A stretch of 7,533 bases of DNA, from contig JAFCZY010000077.1 of the NCBI GenBank assembly GCA_019314105.1, forward strand, positions 1 through 7,533, given 5' to 3'. The position numbers were made by a program, and so were the translations under genes. Positions 7,088 to 7,533 of this stretch are shown piece by piece (the first letter of the stretch is position 1; each line of letters begins with the position of its first letter). A model generated the notes under the pieces. It had not been told where the DNA came from and did not search any database. It was given only the letters and a program-made list of their open reading frames with translations. The stretch is from Deltaproteobacteria bacterium (GTDB lineage: Bacteria; Desulfobacterota; Desulfobacteria; Desulfobacterales; Desulfobacteraceae).

Positions 7088-7533
7088 ATCCAAAAAGAAA
7101 GATACCCTATAACTACACCTCAGCCAGCGATGACCAGATTATCAACCATCTTTTCGGATCTAAACTGCTTCATATCGTTGAGACACTTGAACCCAAAAAA
7201 GAATCCGGCAGATCCGCCAGACTCCTTTACAGGTTTATGGGGGATTTGTTTATTCTTCAGAGAAATCCCTTTCTTTTCCAGGAGCTTGTTGAGCATCCAC
7301 ACCAGCGAAAGAGGTTGTTTTTTGAATTTGAAAACGACCTTGCCACCATTGAAAAACATGCTGGTCAAGAAGATGTCCTTATCGTTCTTGAAGCGTGTAA
7401 AAAAGAGCTGAACAAGCTGTTAAAAAAAATCAAAACTGTTCGATCTGATCAGAATCGTATTTTAAAGCAGTTGTCACCGATTATCGGTAAGGCCAATATT
7501 TATTTTGATCCGTTTAATATAACCGCCCATGTC
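7081..7533 (+). CDS. DUF3683-type FAD-linked oxidoreductase, N-terminal part (3' end outside window)
   Basis: The frame is open from ATG 7081 to the right edge: 151 residues with no stop. The N-terminus resembles the DUF3683 domain: IPYNYTSASDDQIINHLFG (8-26), then GRSARLLYRFMGDLFILQRNPF (43-64), and FDPFNITAHV at the end of the visible part. A helical, Lys/Glu-rich section fills 80-128. In the family, this domain leads proteins of over 1000 residues with an FAD-binding oxidase domain of the D-lactate/glycolate dehydrogenase type and Fe-S/cysteine-rich domains; none of those is visible here, so the oxidoreductase role rests on family knowledge. An in-frame TGA at 7054-7056 bounds the 5' end and no other in-frame ATG, GTG or TTG precedes 7081. 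The ribosome site is poor: GGAA at 7064-7067 lies 13 nt away, so translation may depend on coupling from serA or the 5-codon frame upstream. It follows serA by 30 bp with no terminator and is likely in the same operon. Confidence 0.7.
   Translation, partial: MIDPKRKIPYNYTSASDDQIINHLFGSKLLHIVETLEPKKESGRSARLLYRFMGDLFILQRNPFLFQELVEHPHQRKRLFFEFENDLATIEKHAGQEDVLIVLEACKKELNKLLKKIKTVRSDQNRILKQLSPIIGKANIYFDPFNITAHV

Noticed and set aside
7120..7411. Short frames on both strands over the start of the DUF3683 gene.
   Set aside because: The forward frame from 7081 shows the DUF3683 pattern and stays open to the window edge; these others are shadows.

Overview
The window looks like chromosomal DNA of a moderately AT-rich Gram-negative bacterium. 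A deltaproteobacterial sulfate reducer of the Desulfobacteraceae/Desulfobacterales type fits best. The arguments are a serC-serA pair followed by a DUF3683-type oxidoreductase, a DUF294 signalling protein, a lipoprotein with an outer-membrane-type lipobox, and the general codon use. This is a judgement from protein resemblance, not a database match.

Left part (1-1436): the 3' end of a DUF294 (GlnD-like nucleotidyltransferase) protein runs rightward and converges on a leftward gene for a DUF4136-like lipoprotein. Middle part (about 1437-2747): an accessory island, AT-richer to the eye. It holds a 5'-truncated GNAT acetyltransferase remnant and a complete Phd/YefM-ParE type toxin-antitoxin pair, all on the minus strand. 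The antitoxin has a recognisable promoter with a perfect 14-bp palindrome over its -10 box. Imperfect direct repeats of about 30 bp lie at the two edges of the toxin-antitoxin unit, and one of them sits at the broken end of the acetyltransferase remnant. A non-coding stretch of about 300 bp follows.

Right part (2748-7533): four rightward genes with short gaps, prfC (release factor 3), serC, serA and the start of a DUF3683 protein that runs off the window. SerA and SerC catalyse the first two steps of phosphorylated serine synthesis and overlap by one base (TAATG). The DUF3683 protein starts 30 bp after serA, so a functional link with the serine pathway or with SerA side-products is plausible. 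Its start codon lies inside a 14-bp tandem duplication that creates an out-of-frame decoy ATG and a 5-codon reading frame overlapping the real start.

Most of the window is ordinary. The points most worth checking are the serA-DUF3683 linkage, the duplicated start region, and the way the toxin-antitoxin cassette joined the broken acetyltransferase. I see no RNA genes, CRISPR array, complete insertion sequence or clear rho-independent terminator.
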